Shown here in pieces: positions 29,283 to 38,258 of a DNA stretch of 64,000 bases (the stretch's first letter is position 1; every line of letters starts with the position of its first letter). The translations under genes were made by a program, and so were the position numbers. The notes beneath the pieces are model-generated. The model had not been told where the DNA came from. It saw nothing but the letters and a program-made list of their open reading frames with translations, and searched no databases. This stretch comes from Hydrogenispora ethanolica (GTDB taxonomy: Bacteria; Bacillota; UBA4882; UBA8346), in contig NZ_SLUN01000011.1 of NCBI RefSeq assembly GCF_004340685.1, forward strand, positions 62,001 through 126,000. Direction: 5' to 3'.

Positions 29283-30074
29283 ATGTATGGAATTTATATC
29301 GGAAATAACCGGTTCTTGATTGAGACCTCGTTAGGGGAGCGTCTGTTAGCACCCGCTGACGACTTGAGTGTCTCGCTGAACCTGATGCTGACAGGCGTTC
29401 ATGAAGCGCCGTTAACCAAGTATCTGCTCCGCAATGTCCGGGCCGGCCAGACTGTCATCGACGTCGGCGCCAATATCGGCTATTTTACCGTTTTACTCGG
29501 AATACTAGCCGGTCCAACGGGACAGGTGATCGCTTACGAACCCCATCCTCATTTGTACTCGATTTTATTGGATAATTTGGCCATCAACTATCTCCACGAC
29601 CGGACTCACGTTTTCCAAAAGGCCGTTTATTCCGAGGAGAAGGAGCTTACTTTGCATATTGCCAAACGCTTTGCCGGCAACAGCTCTATCCACCGCCACG
29701 GATCCGATTATTTCCGGCACTATCCGGATGAAATCATAGAACTCCATGTGGCTGCGGAGCCGCTCTCCCGGCACCTCGAAACTCATCCCTTCATCGACCT
29801 CATCAAAATCGATATCGAAGGCGGCGAATACCATGCGTTACTCGGCTTAGGTCCAATTTTAGAAAAAAAGGCCGTGGCCCAAGTCGTCTTTGAGCTTAAC
29901 CGCTCCATGCTTCGGCATGATTGGCCTTTCCTTCTGGAATTACTGCACCATTATGAAGATCGTTTTCAGTTATCTTTTCACTCGTTATCCGAGGGCGGAG
30001 AGAGCATCCCGGTCGAACTGGATGGATTATTGCAATCCGGTTCCAATCCGGCGGTCGTTATGAAGCCGTCCTAG
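29283..30074 (+). CDS. FkbM-family SAM-dependent methyltransferase
   Basis: 263 residues. The FkbM signature is visible: TVIDVGANIGYFTVLLG (SAM-binding), VIAYEPHPHLYSIL, and IDLIKIDIEGGEYHALLGL. Such enzymes O-methylate sugars or glycolipids. It is the last gene of the GT2 operon, 18 bp behind, with GAGG about 9 bases from the ATG. It probably caps or decorates the glycan made by the upstream enzymes (inference). Confidence 0.88.
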   Translation: MYGIYIGNNRFLIETSLGERLLAPADDLSVSLNLMLTGVHEAPLTKYLLRNVRAGQTVIDVGANIGYFTVLLGILAGPTGQVIAYEPHPHLYSILLDNLAINYLHDRTHVFQKAVYSEEKELTLHIAKRFAGNSSIHRHGSDYFRHYPDEIIELHVAAEPLSRHLETHPFIDLIKIDIEGGEYHALLGLGPILEKKAVAQVVFELNRSMLRHDWPFLLELLHHYEDRFQLSFHSLSEGGESIPVELDGLLQSGSNPAVVMKPS

Positions 30075-30090
30075 CCGGTTTCCTGCCGTA

Positions 30091-30816
30091 TTACCAGAGG
30101 TTCAACGTTAAGTTTTTGGTATATTGATGGGCGAGTTCCAATGAATGAAAGGTTCCGGCATCGATCCACCAGCCGTCCAGTATCTCATGGGTCAGGTTGC
30201 CTTGTTGTAGATAAGCCCGATTCACGTCGGTGATCTCCAATTCACCCCGCCCCGAAGGTTTGAGCTGCTTTATAATGGAAAACACTTGCGAATCGTAAAA
30301 ATAAATTCCGGTCACGCACAGACGCGACTTGGGAAATTGCGGTTTCTCCTCAATCCCAATTACCTTTCCGTCTTGAAGCTCGGCGATTCCATAGCCCTGC
30401 GGATCATCCACCTCTTTTAGAAGGATCTTCATTCCCGATGGCTGTTGGAGAAATTTCTCCAAATACGGCCGGAGATCCGCTTCAAACAGGTTATCTCCCA
30501 GGATGACCGTCAACCGCTCTCCGGCGGCGAACTCTTCCGCCAACAATAATGCCGCGGCAATGCCTCCGGCTTCTTCTTGTACTTGGTACGTAAATTTTAT
30601 GCCCCATTCCGCTCCGCTGCCGAGCAGTTCGATCACTTGTCCGATATAGTTCCGGCTGGTCACCACCATAATCTGCGAAATGCCGGCTTGCTTGAGCCGC
30701 TCAATCGGGTAACAAATCATTGGGTACCTGCCGACCGGTAAAAGATGCTTGTTGGTATACCGAGTCAACGGAAGCAAACGGCTTCCGGTTCCACCAGCCA
30801 GTATAACACCCTTCAC
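30091..30816 (-). CDS. sugar-1-phosphate nucleotidyltransferase (RfbA/SpsI-like)
   Basis: 241 residues. The N-terminal signature GVILAGGTGSRLLPLTRYTNK, the GDNLFE metal motif, GYGIAEL and the EEKPQFPKS segment mark a glucose-1-phosphate thymidylyltransferase-like enzyme. It is shorter than classical RfbA (about 290), like spore coat polysaccharide SpsI-type proteins. It starts at GTG with AAGGGGG upstream. It converges on the FkbM gene with a 16-bp gap. The product would be an activated hexose for the neighbouring transferases. Confidence 0.88.
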   Translation of the reverse strand: MKGVILAGGTGSRLLPLTRYTNKHLLPVGRYPMICYPIERLKQAGISQIMVVTSRNYIGQVIELLGSGAEWGIKFTYQVQEEAGGIAAALLLAEEFAAGERLTVILGDNLFEADLRPYLEKFLQQPSGMKILLKEVDDPQGYGIAELQDGKVIGIEEKPQFPKSRLCVTGIYFYDSQVFSIIKQLKPSGRGELEITDVNRAYLQQGNLTHEILDGWWIDAGTFHSLELAHQYTKNLTLNLW

Positions 30817-31040
30817 GGTTCAATCCCCCTTTTAACCGTCGGACCTCTGCCACGTTGGGTTAGGTTTCGCGGTGATGGATTATGGTATGCGCTTGCCCGC
30901 GGCGATGGGATTAGGTTGATGGCATTTATCAGCTGTCATAATATCACGTTAGAGAATTCTCCGCCGTTTGCCGGCTTCCTCCAGTTCCGCACGATATCCT
31001 CTGTACTCAATTCCTATCCTAGATTCTATCATTCCATCAA

Positions 31041-31075
31041 ATAAAAGGACTGGCATTGATTCCAGTCCTTTTATT
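31041..31075 (-). terminator. terminator after the SPOCS-like gene
   Basis: AAAAGGACTGG and CCAGTCCTTTT form an 11-bp stem with an 8-base loop, followed by T-rich sequence on the minus strand, 20 bp beyond the stop at 31094. The region 30817-31040 shows no gene. Confidence 0.8.
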
Positions 31076-31093
31076 GATAGCCCGGTTGGGTGA

Positions 31094-31699
31094 TTATGCG
31101 GCAGGTGAAAACACTTGGATGGTATCAGCCAACACTAAGGTTATGGTCACCGCAGTGATTGCCAACGTACTAGGATCTTCTTCCACAGTGATGATCTGGT
31201 TTACAATGGCCAGATTACCGCTTATCGTCACATTGGGCGGGAAAGTCCCGGGTATGGTCTGTAAGAAAACGAAGGGAACCGTTACCGTATCCGTATGCGG
31301 CAAGCCATCGATTCCCGTGTATTGGATGGTAGCTACCACATCTCCAGATACCCGGACGATAATGGAAGAAATCCCGACAATTTCAAAACGCACATTACTC
31401 AAAGTCACATTGACGACATTCAGAGCAGTTGCTGATATTGTCAGAGTGACAGTAGTCGTTAAGGTCTCCTGGAAAGTGGCACTAGTCAACAGTACCGGCT
31501 GCGCCGGAGCAACGGGAATTGTAACACAACGGCGTTGTAACCGAGCGAGCACGCTTCGGGTGATCTGGTCGTTAAAACGCTGGATGGAAGTACTATATTC
31601 GCAGACAAACGGCAGACAGCACGATATGGGACCTGACCCCGCCGGGGCGGGAAGGCTGCTGAGTCCGCTGCCTCGGGAGCATCGTGAACTGGTAGCCAT
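31094..31699 (-). CDS. SPOCS (DUF3794)-like protein, spore-coat type
   Basis: 201 residues. A Ser/Pro/Cys-rich N-terminus (MATSSRCSRGSG, then SCCLPFVCEYS) precedes a helical stretch with RSVLARLQRRCV. A beta-rich domain of about 110 residues follows, with strands such as VTLTISATALNVV, VSGDVVATIQYTG and VPFVFLQTIPG, the pattern of SPOCS/DUF3794 repeats in spore coat proteins. GAGGT 8 bases before the ATG at 31699 decides the start. It follows the GT-B gene by 16 bp on the same strand. Confidence 0.65.
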   Translation of the reverse strand: MATSSRCSRGSGLSSLPAPAGSGPISCCLPFVCEYSTSIQRFNDQITRSVLARLQRRCVTIPVAPAQPVLLTSATFQETLTTTVTLTISATALNVVNVTLSNVRFEIVGISSIIVRVSGDVVATIQYTGIDGLPHTDTVTVPFVFLQTIPGTFPPNVTISGNLAIVNQIITVEEDPSTLAITAVTITLVLADTIQVFSPAA

Positions 31700-31715
31700 T
31701 TTATTACACCTCTCC

Positions 31716-32756
31716 TCATACATGAAATAACTCTTGAATCAGACTTAACCATTGGTTGGCAATGATTGTCGGATGGTTACGTTCTAACAGTTGGGCTCGG
31801 GCATTCTCTAGCATTTTTCGTCGGTGCGGACTGGCGAGGGAGCGCATGATGGTTCTGTACCATTCCTGAGGATCGTCGCCGCATAGCCAGCCATTGACAC
31901 CCTGCCGGATCGTATTCCGGTACGGTGCGACGTCGGCGTATATTCCGACTACTCCGGCAGCGGACAGATCGCGAAATTTACTGTCGCTTTTGGCTTGGTT
32001 GAAGGAACTCGGCCGGAGCGGCGCTAGTCCCAGCGTCCACCCGGAACTAGCCAGTTCGGTCAGAAACTTTTGATAATCGGTGATGGGCCCTTGGACTTTC
32101 GCATGACGTAACTTTTCCCAACGGTCAGGATGGCAACCGATAAATTGAAACTCCACCTTCGGCCCCAACGTTTCCTCCACTTTTAGCAGTGCCGGGAAGA
32201 TCCGGTTGAGATCGCTCCGGTGATGCCGGGTTCCGAAGTAACCGACCCGGTATGGCGGCGTCACTCTTTCGGGTTGCAACGGTAGCAGATTGATTGCATA
32301 AGGCTGATAAATCGCTCGATAACCGCGCCGTAACAGCCGTCGGGCCAATTCGGGAGAACCCGCTTTAATCAGATCGCTCTCATCCAGCAAAAGCTCAATG
32401 ACGCGGGGACGACAGCTTTGAGAATAACGGCGGCCCCACTCTTCATCGAGCGGCGGTTCGAGCAGATTATCATCCAGTTCGTAAAGGACTTTAATTCCGT
32501 GATGCCTGGCAAACCGAACCACCGACAAGGTGGCGCTGTTGGAACAGCGGCAGAGTATCAAACAATCGACACCCGCCAGATCGGATCTTTGGAGATGCGC
32601 TTCAAAGACCAACCGCCATTCGAGCTTTTCTTGGGAAAGCGTGGCGAAAGGAATCGAATACGCCATCTGGGTCAGTACGCCATCTTCCGGTGTAGCAATG
32701 AGGATGGACGGACGATTCACTTGACGCGAAAACATCGGATTAGCCAATTCGGACAT
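31716..32756 (-). CDS. GT-B glycosyltransferase (GT4-like)
   Basis: 346 residues. Motifs: [43 protein letters not shown] and LAPLRPSSFNQAKSDSKFRD, then a C-terminal helical region. It is homologous to the plus-strand gene at 33227-34234 (YEIDDNF, VGSPELIP, IGYAGTIHHNQDF, CKTDNKLRE). The two genes face away from each other across a 470-bp gap. Acceptor and donor are unknown. Confidence 0.8.
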   Translation of the reverse strand: MSELANPMFSRQVNRPSILIATPEDGVLTQMAYSIPFATLSQEKLEWRLVFEAHLQRSDLAGVDCLILCRCSNSATLSVVRFARHHGIKVLYELDDNLLEPPLDEEWGRRYSQSCRPRVIELLLDESDLIKAGSPELARRLLRRGYRAIYQPYAINLLPLQPERVTPPYRVGYFGTRHHRSDLNRIFPALLKVEETLGPKVEFQFIGCHPDRWEKLRHAKVQGPITDYQKFLTELASSGWTLGLAPLRPSSFNQAKSDSKFRDLSAAGVVGIYADVAPYRNTIRQGVNGWLCGDDPQEWYRTIMRSLASPHRRKMLENARAQLLERNHPTIIANQWLSLIQELFHV

Positions 32757-33086
32757 TCATCATTACCGCCAATTGCCTTTATGCTGATATATAGTATTCG
32801 CTAGGAATGAGGGTGCTGCCGGGATAAACGCATGATAACCGTCACAAACCCGCTTCTTTTGGCACAGAAATTATCCAAGGCGGCTTTTCCAAAATTAAGG
32901 TCCGATCTGTTGACGGTAAAAGGGTACAGTTCCATAGCGCAACCCCAGTTCAGCGCCAATCGAAAAAAGAATAACCAGCGTTCCGGGTTTGACACGAAAA
33001 AAGGTGTTGCCTAATATTTTATACTATTAAGTTGCTATGAGCTTCTTCTCTTTCCCGCCACGGCAAAGTCTGGAGAATATTCCAGT

Positions 33087-33193
33087 GATATAGCATTTTG
33101 ATAAAGCGTAAACGGCTTTGTTCACGAAAAGCGCGGTGAGGCGTTCGCGCTTTTCACTCCAAACCCGTCAACGCTTTGGCAAAATGTTGTATT
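33087..33193 (+). repeat. boundary element family 2, copy A
   Basis: A 107-bp palindromic element with ends of type ATAGCATTTTG(N2)AAAGCG and CGCTTTGGCAAAATG, plus an inner hairpin GAAAAGCGCG/CGCGCTTTTC. A second copy with the same relative gene orientation lies at 40754-40858. This copy ends 33 bp before the start of the 33227 gene. The remainder of the 32757-33226 gap contains no convincing gene. Confidence 0.8.
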
Positions 33194-33226
33194 CCTTTTT
33201 AATAAAACACTGTCAGAGGTTAACGG

Positions 33227-34234
33227 ATGCTGAATATACTTTGCATTGTGCAAACACCGGTTCCATCCACGGAAATTTCGATAATCCGGCCATTTACCTA
33301 TTTGCAAAATGAGAAAGCCATCTCCTGGCAGTTAGTGAAAGAAAACGGTTTTTCAGCGAACATGCTTCAACAGGTCGACGTGGCGGTTTTTCACCGTAAT
33401 TGCCACCCGAATGGCCTACGCGTATTAAATGCGGTCAAAACCGCCCGGATTCCCGTTATTTATGAAATAGACGACAATTTTTTCGACCTTCCGGAGGAAC
33501 TCCCCATCGGACAGTATATGCGAAATCCTTATATCATGAAAACCATTGAACAATTTTTACAGACCGCGAATGTCGTCAAAGTCGGTTCTCCCGAACTAAT
33601 ACCGTTGATTTCCAAGTACAATCGGAAGACCTTATATCAACCCTACGCCGTGGATCTAAACATCATCGACAGCCTACCCAAGCCCAAGAATCCGCATTTC
33701 ACGATCGGCTACGCCGGTACGATCCACCACAACCAGGACTTCCGTTTTATCATCAATCCCATTCAGCGACTGGCAAAGGAATATCCCCATATCCACTGGG
33801 ACTTTATCGGTTGTCTTCCCGAAGGGTTGAAAAAACTCGCCAATGTCAATTTCACGCCGTTCATTCCAAATTACACCGCTTTTTTGCAGGACCTTTACAA
33901 ACGGAATTGGCAGATCGCATTGTGTCCGCTATTGGATTTACCCCATAACCGTTGCAAAACCGATAATAAGTTGCGCGAATACGGAGCTTGCCAGATCGCT
34001 GGAGTCTACTCCAATATCCCGCCCTACTCCACCAATGTTCAGCCTGACAAAACAGGGATCTTAGCGGCCAATGCGGAGCAGGAATGGTATGAGGCTATCA
34101 AAAACCTAATCCACAATGACCAACTTCGTTCGAAAATTGCCGTGCAAGCCAGGCAATGGGTGGAAACGCAACGTTCATTACCGGTGGTTGCCAAAGAATG
34201 GATCAAACTTTTTGAGCTTGTACTCACAAAATAA
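33227..34234 (+). CDS. GT-B glycosyltransferase (GT4-like)
   Basis: 335 residues, paralogous to 31716-32756. Motifs: VIYEIDDNFFDLP, VVKVGSPELIPLIS, FTIGYAGTIHHNQDF, WDFIGCLP and NRCKTDNKLREYGA. AGAGG lies 8 bases before the ATG. Codon use is more AT-rich than in the GT2 operon, in common with its downstream neighbours, which may indicate separate acquisition. It is followed 12 bp later by the CDP-glycerol-transferase-like gene. Confidence 0.8.
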   Translation: MLNILCIVQTPVPSTEISIIRPFTYLQNEKAISWQLVKENGFSANMLQQVDVAVFHRNCHPNGLRVLNAVKTARIPVIYEIDDNFFDLPEELPIGQYMRNPYIMKTIEQFLQTANVVKVGSPELIPLISKYNRKTLYQPYAVDLNIIDSLPKPKNPHFTIGYAGTIHHNQDFRFIINPIQRLAKEYPHIHWDFIGCLPEGLKKLANVNFTPFIPNYTAFLQDLYKRNWQIALCPLLDLPHNRCKTDNKLREYGACQIAGVYSNIPPYSTNVQPDKTGILAANAEQEWYEAIKNLIHNDQLRSKIAVQARQWVETQRSLPVVAKEWIKLFELVLTK

Positions 34235-34246
34235 GAGGGTATTTGC

Positions 34247-35662
34247 ATGAACGAACAAACGGCTTTTGACGGCGCGCTATTGCGTCGCTTTTATGACAGT
34301 TTTCGGACCATTACCTACCATCGTGTACCGGTCTTCCGCTACCTTCACTACTCATTCCTTTTTTTTGCGAGAAATCGTTGGAAACTTAATTGGGCGAAAG
34401 ATAATTTGCCCGGCTTGAAGTCGGAAATGGCCCAAATAACCGATACTGCACTCTACCATCAGTTTGATGAACCCTATCAGTACGATCCGCACCCCGATGG
34501 AGTTATTTTAATGCGGGGAGGATTTGGCGATATTGCTTCGTCGCATTTGCCGAAAGAGCGTTTTGTACTATTGAGCCCGAACCAGGCAGAGGTAGATGTG
34601 ATCCACCGTAACCGTCCGGATCTGGCCGCTTTGAATATTGAATCTTATTACCGGCCCAATCCCCGCGCGGTAGAGTTGCTGAATCAACAGATTGCCAAGG
34701 TAATACAGAAACAACAGAACGATCCAATTTTTGGAAGCGCCGATTTACTGCGGTGGTTGTACGGGAAAACACCGGAAATCGTCCGCGTTTTCGATGCGGT
34801 TCATTCGATTTTTGAAACGTTGAATATCGGGGCAGTATTGACTATCTCCTCGATTGTCTGGATGGATTGCGCTCTCAATTTGTTTGCCAAAGCCAACCGC
34901 ATCCCGTCGTTCACCCTGCAACACGGGTTAATCGTCGAACGTGATCTTTTTTGCCATATTCCGATCGGGGCTACGCAAAAAATGGTCTGGGGCAATGCGG
35001 TGGCACAATGGTATCAGAAATTGGGGTTCCCCGCATCGCGCCTCTCCGTCATTGGTTCGCCGCGCTTTGATGTTATTTTCAATAGAAAATGGTGCGGCAA
35101 ACAGGAACTCTGCCAAAAGCTCGGCATCAATCCAACGCAAAAAATCATGGTCTATGCCACCGGCACCGAAATGAAAACCATTGTACCACTGATTGTGAAT
35201 GGCCTTCGGTCCATTCCCGGTCTCTACCTGGTGATGTTATTGCATCCGGCCGAAAGCGCGCTAGTCCCCCAGTATGAACAATTAGCTGCCGGCTACTCCA
35301 ACTGTAAAGTGGTTCGATTCGGGCAGATTAGCCTCTATGACGCCCTTAGCGGTGCCGACTTCTTTATTACCCATTGTTCGACCGCCGGCTTGGAAGCAAT
35401 GCTCTTTCAGCTTCCGGTCATCACGGTGGAACCGTTGTCATCCTACTTTTCGTATGGAGAGCTTGGCGCCTCATTACGCGTCACCACCTCCGCCGAACTC
35501 AACGAGACCATCTTGAAGCTGATGAATGATGCAGACTTTCGAAAAAATGCCATCCAGCGCTATCAGCAGTTCATTGCCCAGTATTGTATACCCGACGGTG
35601 ATGCATCCAAACGACTCTTTGACCAGTTAAAAATGGTCTGCCGCAGCGGAGGCGTTGTCTAA
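34247..35662 (+). CDS. CDP-glycerol/capsule-type GT-B transferase, paralog 1
   Basis: 471 residues. The C-terminal half carries VIGSPRFDVIF, LLHPAES and the SGADFFITHCSTAGLEAMLF segment, typical of CDP-glycerol glycerophosphotransferase-like or capsule (KpsC/S-like) enzymes. The N-terminal half has FTLQHGLIVERDLF. It is closely similar along its length to the next gene (35817-37220), a tandem duplication. The stop codon TAA lies at the first base of a boundary element. The likely role is surface polymer synthesis. Confidence 0.7.
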   Translation: MNEQTAFDGALLRRFYDSFRTITYHRVPVFRYLHYSFLFFARNRWKLNWAKDNLPGLKSEMAQITDTALYHQFDEPYQYDPHPDGVILMRGGFGDIASSHLPKERFVLLSPNQAEVDVIHRNRPDLAALNIESYYRPNPRAVELLNQQIAKVIQKQQNDPIFGSADLLRWLYGKTPEIVRVFDAVHSIFETLNIGAVLTISSIVWMDCALNLFAKANRIPSFTLQHGLIVERDLFCHIPIGATQKMVWGNAVAQWYQKLGFPASRLSVIGSPRFDVIFNRKWCGKQELCQKLGINPTQKIMVYATGTEMKTIVPLIVNGLRSIPGLYLVMLLHPAESALVPQYEQLAAGYSNCKVVRFGQISLYDALSGADFFITHCSTAGLEAMLFQLPVITVEPLSSYFSYGELGASLRVTTSAELNETILKLMNDADFRKNAIQRYQQFIAQYCIPDGDASKRLFDQLKMVCRSGGVV

Positions 35663-35795
35663 AAGCGTTGTGATTCACCCTGTCCGAAGGCCAGGGTGAA
35701 CACAAAAGCTCAGAGAAGCAAGGGATAAAGTCGTTTTGAAATCCTCTTGCCAGTCGAATCGATTGGAAAGAGACTTTATCCCATGGCTTCTAAAA
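35661..35795 (+). repeat. boundary element family 1, copy 1
   Basis: About 135 bp, starting AAAAGCGTTGTGAT and ending with an imperfect inverse of it (ATCCCATGGCTTCTAAAA). It contains an inner hairpin CACCCTG/CAGGGTG and the pair GATAAAGTC/GACTTTATC. It begins at the stop codon of the upstream gene and ends 22 bp before the next start. Other copies are at 37321-37454 and, inverted, at 40861-40995. No open frame codes a transposase. Confidence 0.8.
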
Positions 35796-35816
35796 ACTTC
35801 TCATAAGGGGTTGCCG

Positions 35817-37220
35817 ATGAAAGCAAAAAACTCTTTTTACTGCGTTACATTACGCCGTTTTTTTGAGGCCTTTCAAGGGGTTACGTACCACCGCGTGCCG
35901 ATCTGTCATTATGTTTATCGCCATTTTATGAGTTTTATTGGGGAAAGCCGCTTACAAACATATCTTCCATACGTCCAGGACGAGATGAGAAAGATAGTTA
36001 ACTCCCAAATCTATTCATGGCTAGATGGGCCCTATCCATATGATCCGCACCCTGAGGGCGTCATCGTAATGCGAGGCGGGTTTGGCGACAATGCTTCACT
36101 CTATCTGCCCCACGACCGTTTTTTTCTAATCAGTCCAAACCAGGCTGAAGTCGATCTTATCAAACTCAATCGCCCGGACCTGATCTCCCATAATATCCAA
36201 AATAATTATTCCGATAATCCCACAGCGGTTTCACGACTCAATCGTCAAATCGCGAAAGTAATTCAGAATCATAAGGACGATCCTCTATTCGGAAGCCTTG
36301 ATTTACTGCATTGGTTCGAAAAAGTCATTCCCGACCTGGTCCGGGTCTTTGATGCCGTTCATTCGCTCTTCGCCAGGCTCAATGTCGCGGCGGTTCTGAC
36401 TATCTCCTCCACCTACTCGATGGATGGTGCGCTAAATCTAATTGCCCGGTCCCACCGCATTCCCTCATTCACCGTGCAACACGGTTTGATTGCTGAAAAC
36501 GATCTCTTCTCCCATATCCCAATTTTGGCTACCAAAAAGTTGGTCTGGGGGGAATCGTTCAAAAAATGGTATCAACAATTCGGTTTTCCCGAGTCACGAG
36601 TGGGCGTCATCGGTTCGCCACGGTTTGATATTGTTTTCAATCATCAGTGGTGCGGTCCGGAGAAACTACGCCGGATGTTGGGGATTAGCCCAACCTTAAA
36701 GGTAGTGGTGTACGCTACGCAGATCTTTCGATACGCCCAAACAGTAACCCCGATTGTGCTGGAAGGGTTGCGTTCCATACCGAATCTATTCCTCGTGATC
36801 ATGCTACACCCCGGGGAAAATCCCTTGCCCCACGAACAATTGGCCGCTGGATATCCCAATTGCAAAGTGGTTCGTTTCGGTCATATCAGTCTTTATGACG
36901 CGCTCAGCGGAGCCGACATCTTCATCACCTATTACTCGACGGCGGCCCTGGAGGCTATGTTCTTCAAACTCCCCGTCATTACAGTCGAACCCATTCGGCC
37001 TACTTTTTCTTTTGGAGCTTTGGGCGCCTCCTTGAAAGTAACCGAGGCCCCGCAATTACAGCAAGTGGTTCAACGCCTGCTTGGCGATGAAAGCTATCGA
37101 ACCAATGCGGTGAATCAGTACCAGAAGTTCCTGGCTGAATTTTGTATTCCCGATGGCTCAGCATCCAAACGTCTCTTCGCCGAAATAGAGAGACTCTGCC
37201 ATCAAGGAGGGATTGCCTAA
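35817..37220 (+). CDS. CDP-glycerol/capsule-type GT-B transferase, paralog 2
   Basis: 467 residues, tandem paralog of 34247-35662: shared VTYHRVP, DPHPEGVIVMRGGFGD, SPNQAEVDLI, FTVQHGLIAENDLF, VIGSPRFDIVF and SGADIFITYYSTAALEAMFF. The frame is open 27 codons upstream, but that part comes from the repeat element, and the alignment with paralog 1 supports ATG 35817. The paralogs differ at HCSTAG versus YYSTAA in the presumed donor site, so specificity may differ. Confidence 0.7.
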   Translation: MKAKNSFYCVTLRRFFEAFQGVTYHRVPICHYVYRHFMSFIGESRLQTYLPYVQDEMRKIVNSQIYSWLDGPYPYDPHPEGVIVMRGGFGDNASLYLPHDRFFLISPNQAEVDLIKLNRPDLISHNIQNNYSDNPTAVSRLNRQIAKVIQNHKDDPLFGSLDLLHWFEKVIPDLVRVFDAVHSLFARLNVAAVLTISSTYSMDGALNLIARSHRIPSFTVQHGLIAENDLFSHIPILATKKLVWGESFKKWYQQFGFPESRVGVIGSPRFDIVFNHQWCGPEKLRRMLGISPTLKVVVYATQIFRYAQTVTPIVLEGLRSIPNLFLVIMLHPGENPLPHEQLAAGYPNCKVVRFGHISLYDALSGADIFITYYSTAALEAMFFKLPVITVEPIRPTFSFGALGASLKVTEAPQLQQVVQRLLGDESYRTNAVNQYQKFLAEFCIPDGSASKRLFAEIERLCHQGGIA

Positions 37221-37320
37221 AACTCCTTCGGAATTTCCATTGCTAAATCCCTTTTCCATCCTGATGACGCAGGATATAGTGATCGCTTCGCAGCAAAATT
37301 CGCCCAAACCTTCCATCTCT

Positions 37321-37454
37321 TAAAAGCGTTGTGATAAACCCCGTCCGAAAGGTCGGGGTATTCACAAAAGCTCAGAAAAGCAAGTGATAAAGTCGTTTAT
37401 AAACCTTTTTGCCTTCTGATTTCCGATTCAAAAGACTTTATCACATGGCTTTTA
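37321..37454 (+). repeat. boundary element family 1, copy 2
   Basis: 134 bp, starting TAAAAGCGTTGTGATAAACC and ending TTTATCACATGGCTTTTAA; the ends form a 17-bp inverted repeat with 2 mismatches, and GATAAAGTC/GACTTTATC pair internally. It lies 100 bp downstream of the 35817-37220 gene. The gap 37221-37666 otherwise holds only this element and the terminator at 37478. Confidence 0.8.
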
Positions 37455-37477
37455 AAATTGTCTAAAATACAAAAAAG

Positions 37478-37507
37478 CCCGATGACCGAAGGTCACCAGG
37501 CTTTTTC
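37478..37507 (-). terminator. terminator with C(UUCG)G loop
   Basis: On the minus strand AAAAAGCCTGGTGACC pairs with GGTCATCGGGCTTTTT (two G-U pairs) around a UUCG-type loop, followed by T residues. It can serve the minus-strand gene ending at 37667. On the plus strand the two G-U pairs become mismatches, so minus is the better orientation. Confidence 0.75.
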
Positions 37508-37666
37508 GACCCTTGCCCCGTCCGACCAACCGGCCTTGGGATAGAACGTTTACTTTCTGTCGCCATTCATTGTCTGAGATGAACACAAGGGGTAAAAAAT
37601 AAACGCCTCTGTTTTTCTTCTCCGGCAATCCGTCAAAGGCATCCGTCCGGGTCCAATGGTCAGTGA

Positions 37667-38053
37667 TTAAAGCCTTTGGTCGGTGATACCGAATTCGCGC
37701 CAGGTGGATTTGGGGAAGATCCGTTTCACTTGGGCGCGGGCATCCGAATAAGTCCGTTGAATCTGGCTGAGTTTGGCCCGGATCTCCTCGGTCTTCTCCA
37801 TCATCCGGGCTTTGCAGGCCAACCGCGCGTTGTGGGCGTCGACCAGCGCCTGATAAGCGGCGCTGAATTGGGTAATAAACGCCGCATCAATGCCCCGTTT
37901 CTCCAACGGCTCGGCATGGGCTTGAATCCCGGCGATCAATTCGGCAATCCGGGCCAGTTTGGCGTCGAGCGAGCGGGACGGGCCGGTTTTTCTCGTTGGA
38001 TCCGGCGTTGAATCCATGGTTGAAGGGGTCCGTTCGTTTACCTCTTGTGACAT
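37667..38053 (-). CDS. helical protein of unknown function
   Basis: 128 residues, charged and probably all alpha, with a coiled coil between about 30 and 110 (SLDAKLARIAELIAGIQAH, ARLACKARMMEKTEEIRAKL) and a distinctive C-terminus KSTWREFGITDQRL. No signal peptide or enzyme motif was recognised. AGGAGG is 8 bases before ATG 38053, which is preferred to ATG 38059 (2 bases). Its upstream side faces the DnaA-box-like array across about 200 bp that include an AT-rich stretch (38131-38180). Confidence 0.6.
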   Translation of the reverse strand: MSQEVNERTPSTMDSTPDPTRKTGPSRSLDAKLARIAELIAGIQAHAEPLEKRGIDAAFITQFSAAYQALVDAHNARLACKARMMEKTEEIRAKLSQIQRTYSDARAQVKRIFPKSTWREFGITDQRL

Positions 38054-38258
38054 GTTCATTGCCTCCTGTAAATAGAATGGGTAGCATGAACCCTTCCGGA
38101 AGGTTGCATCATGGCTATATTATACCGCAGACGTTATTTTTAGTCAATGGATTTTGTTGATTTTTTGGAATAATTTTTGAAGCTGACAGCTGGGAGATTG
38201 GGATATGGCGGGATTATTTCGTCCTGACTTTATGCAGTTTTAGCTGCACTTCTCCGGC

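Noticed and set aside
32832-33014. 60-codon plus-strand gene in the 32757-33226 gap
   Set aside because: No ribosome binding site, no typical codon bias and no recognisable sequence; an opposite-strand frame is equally open.
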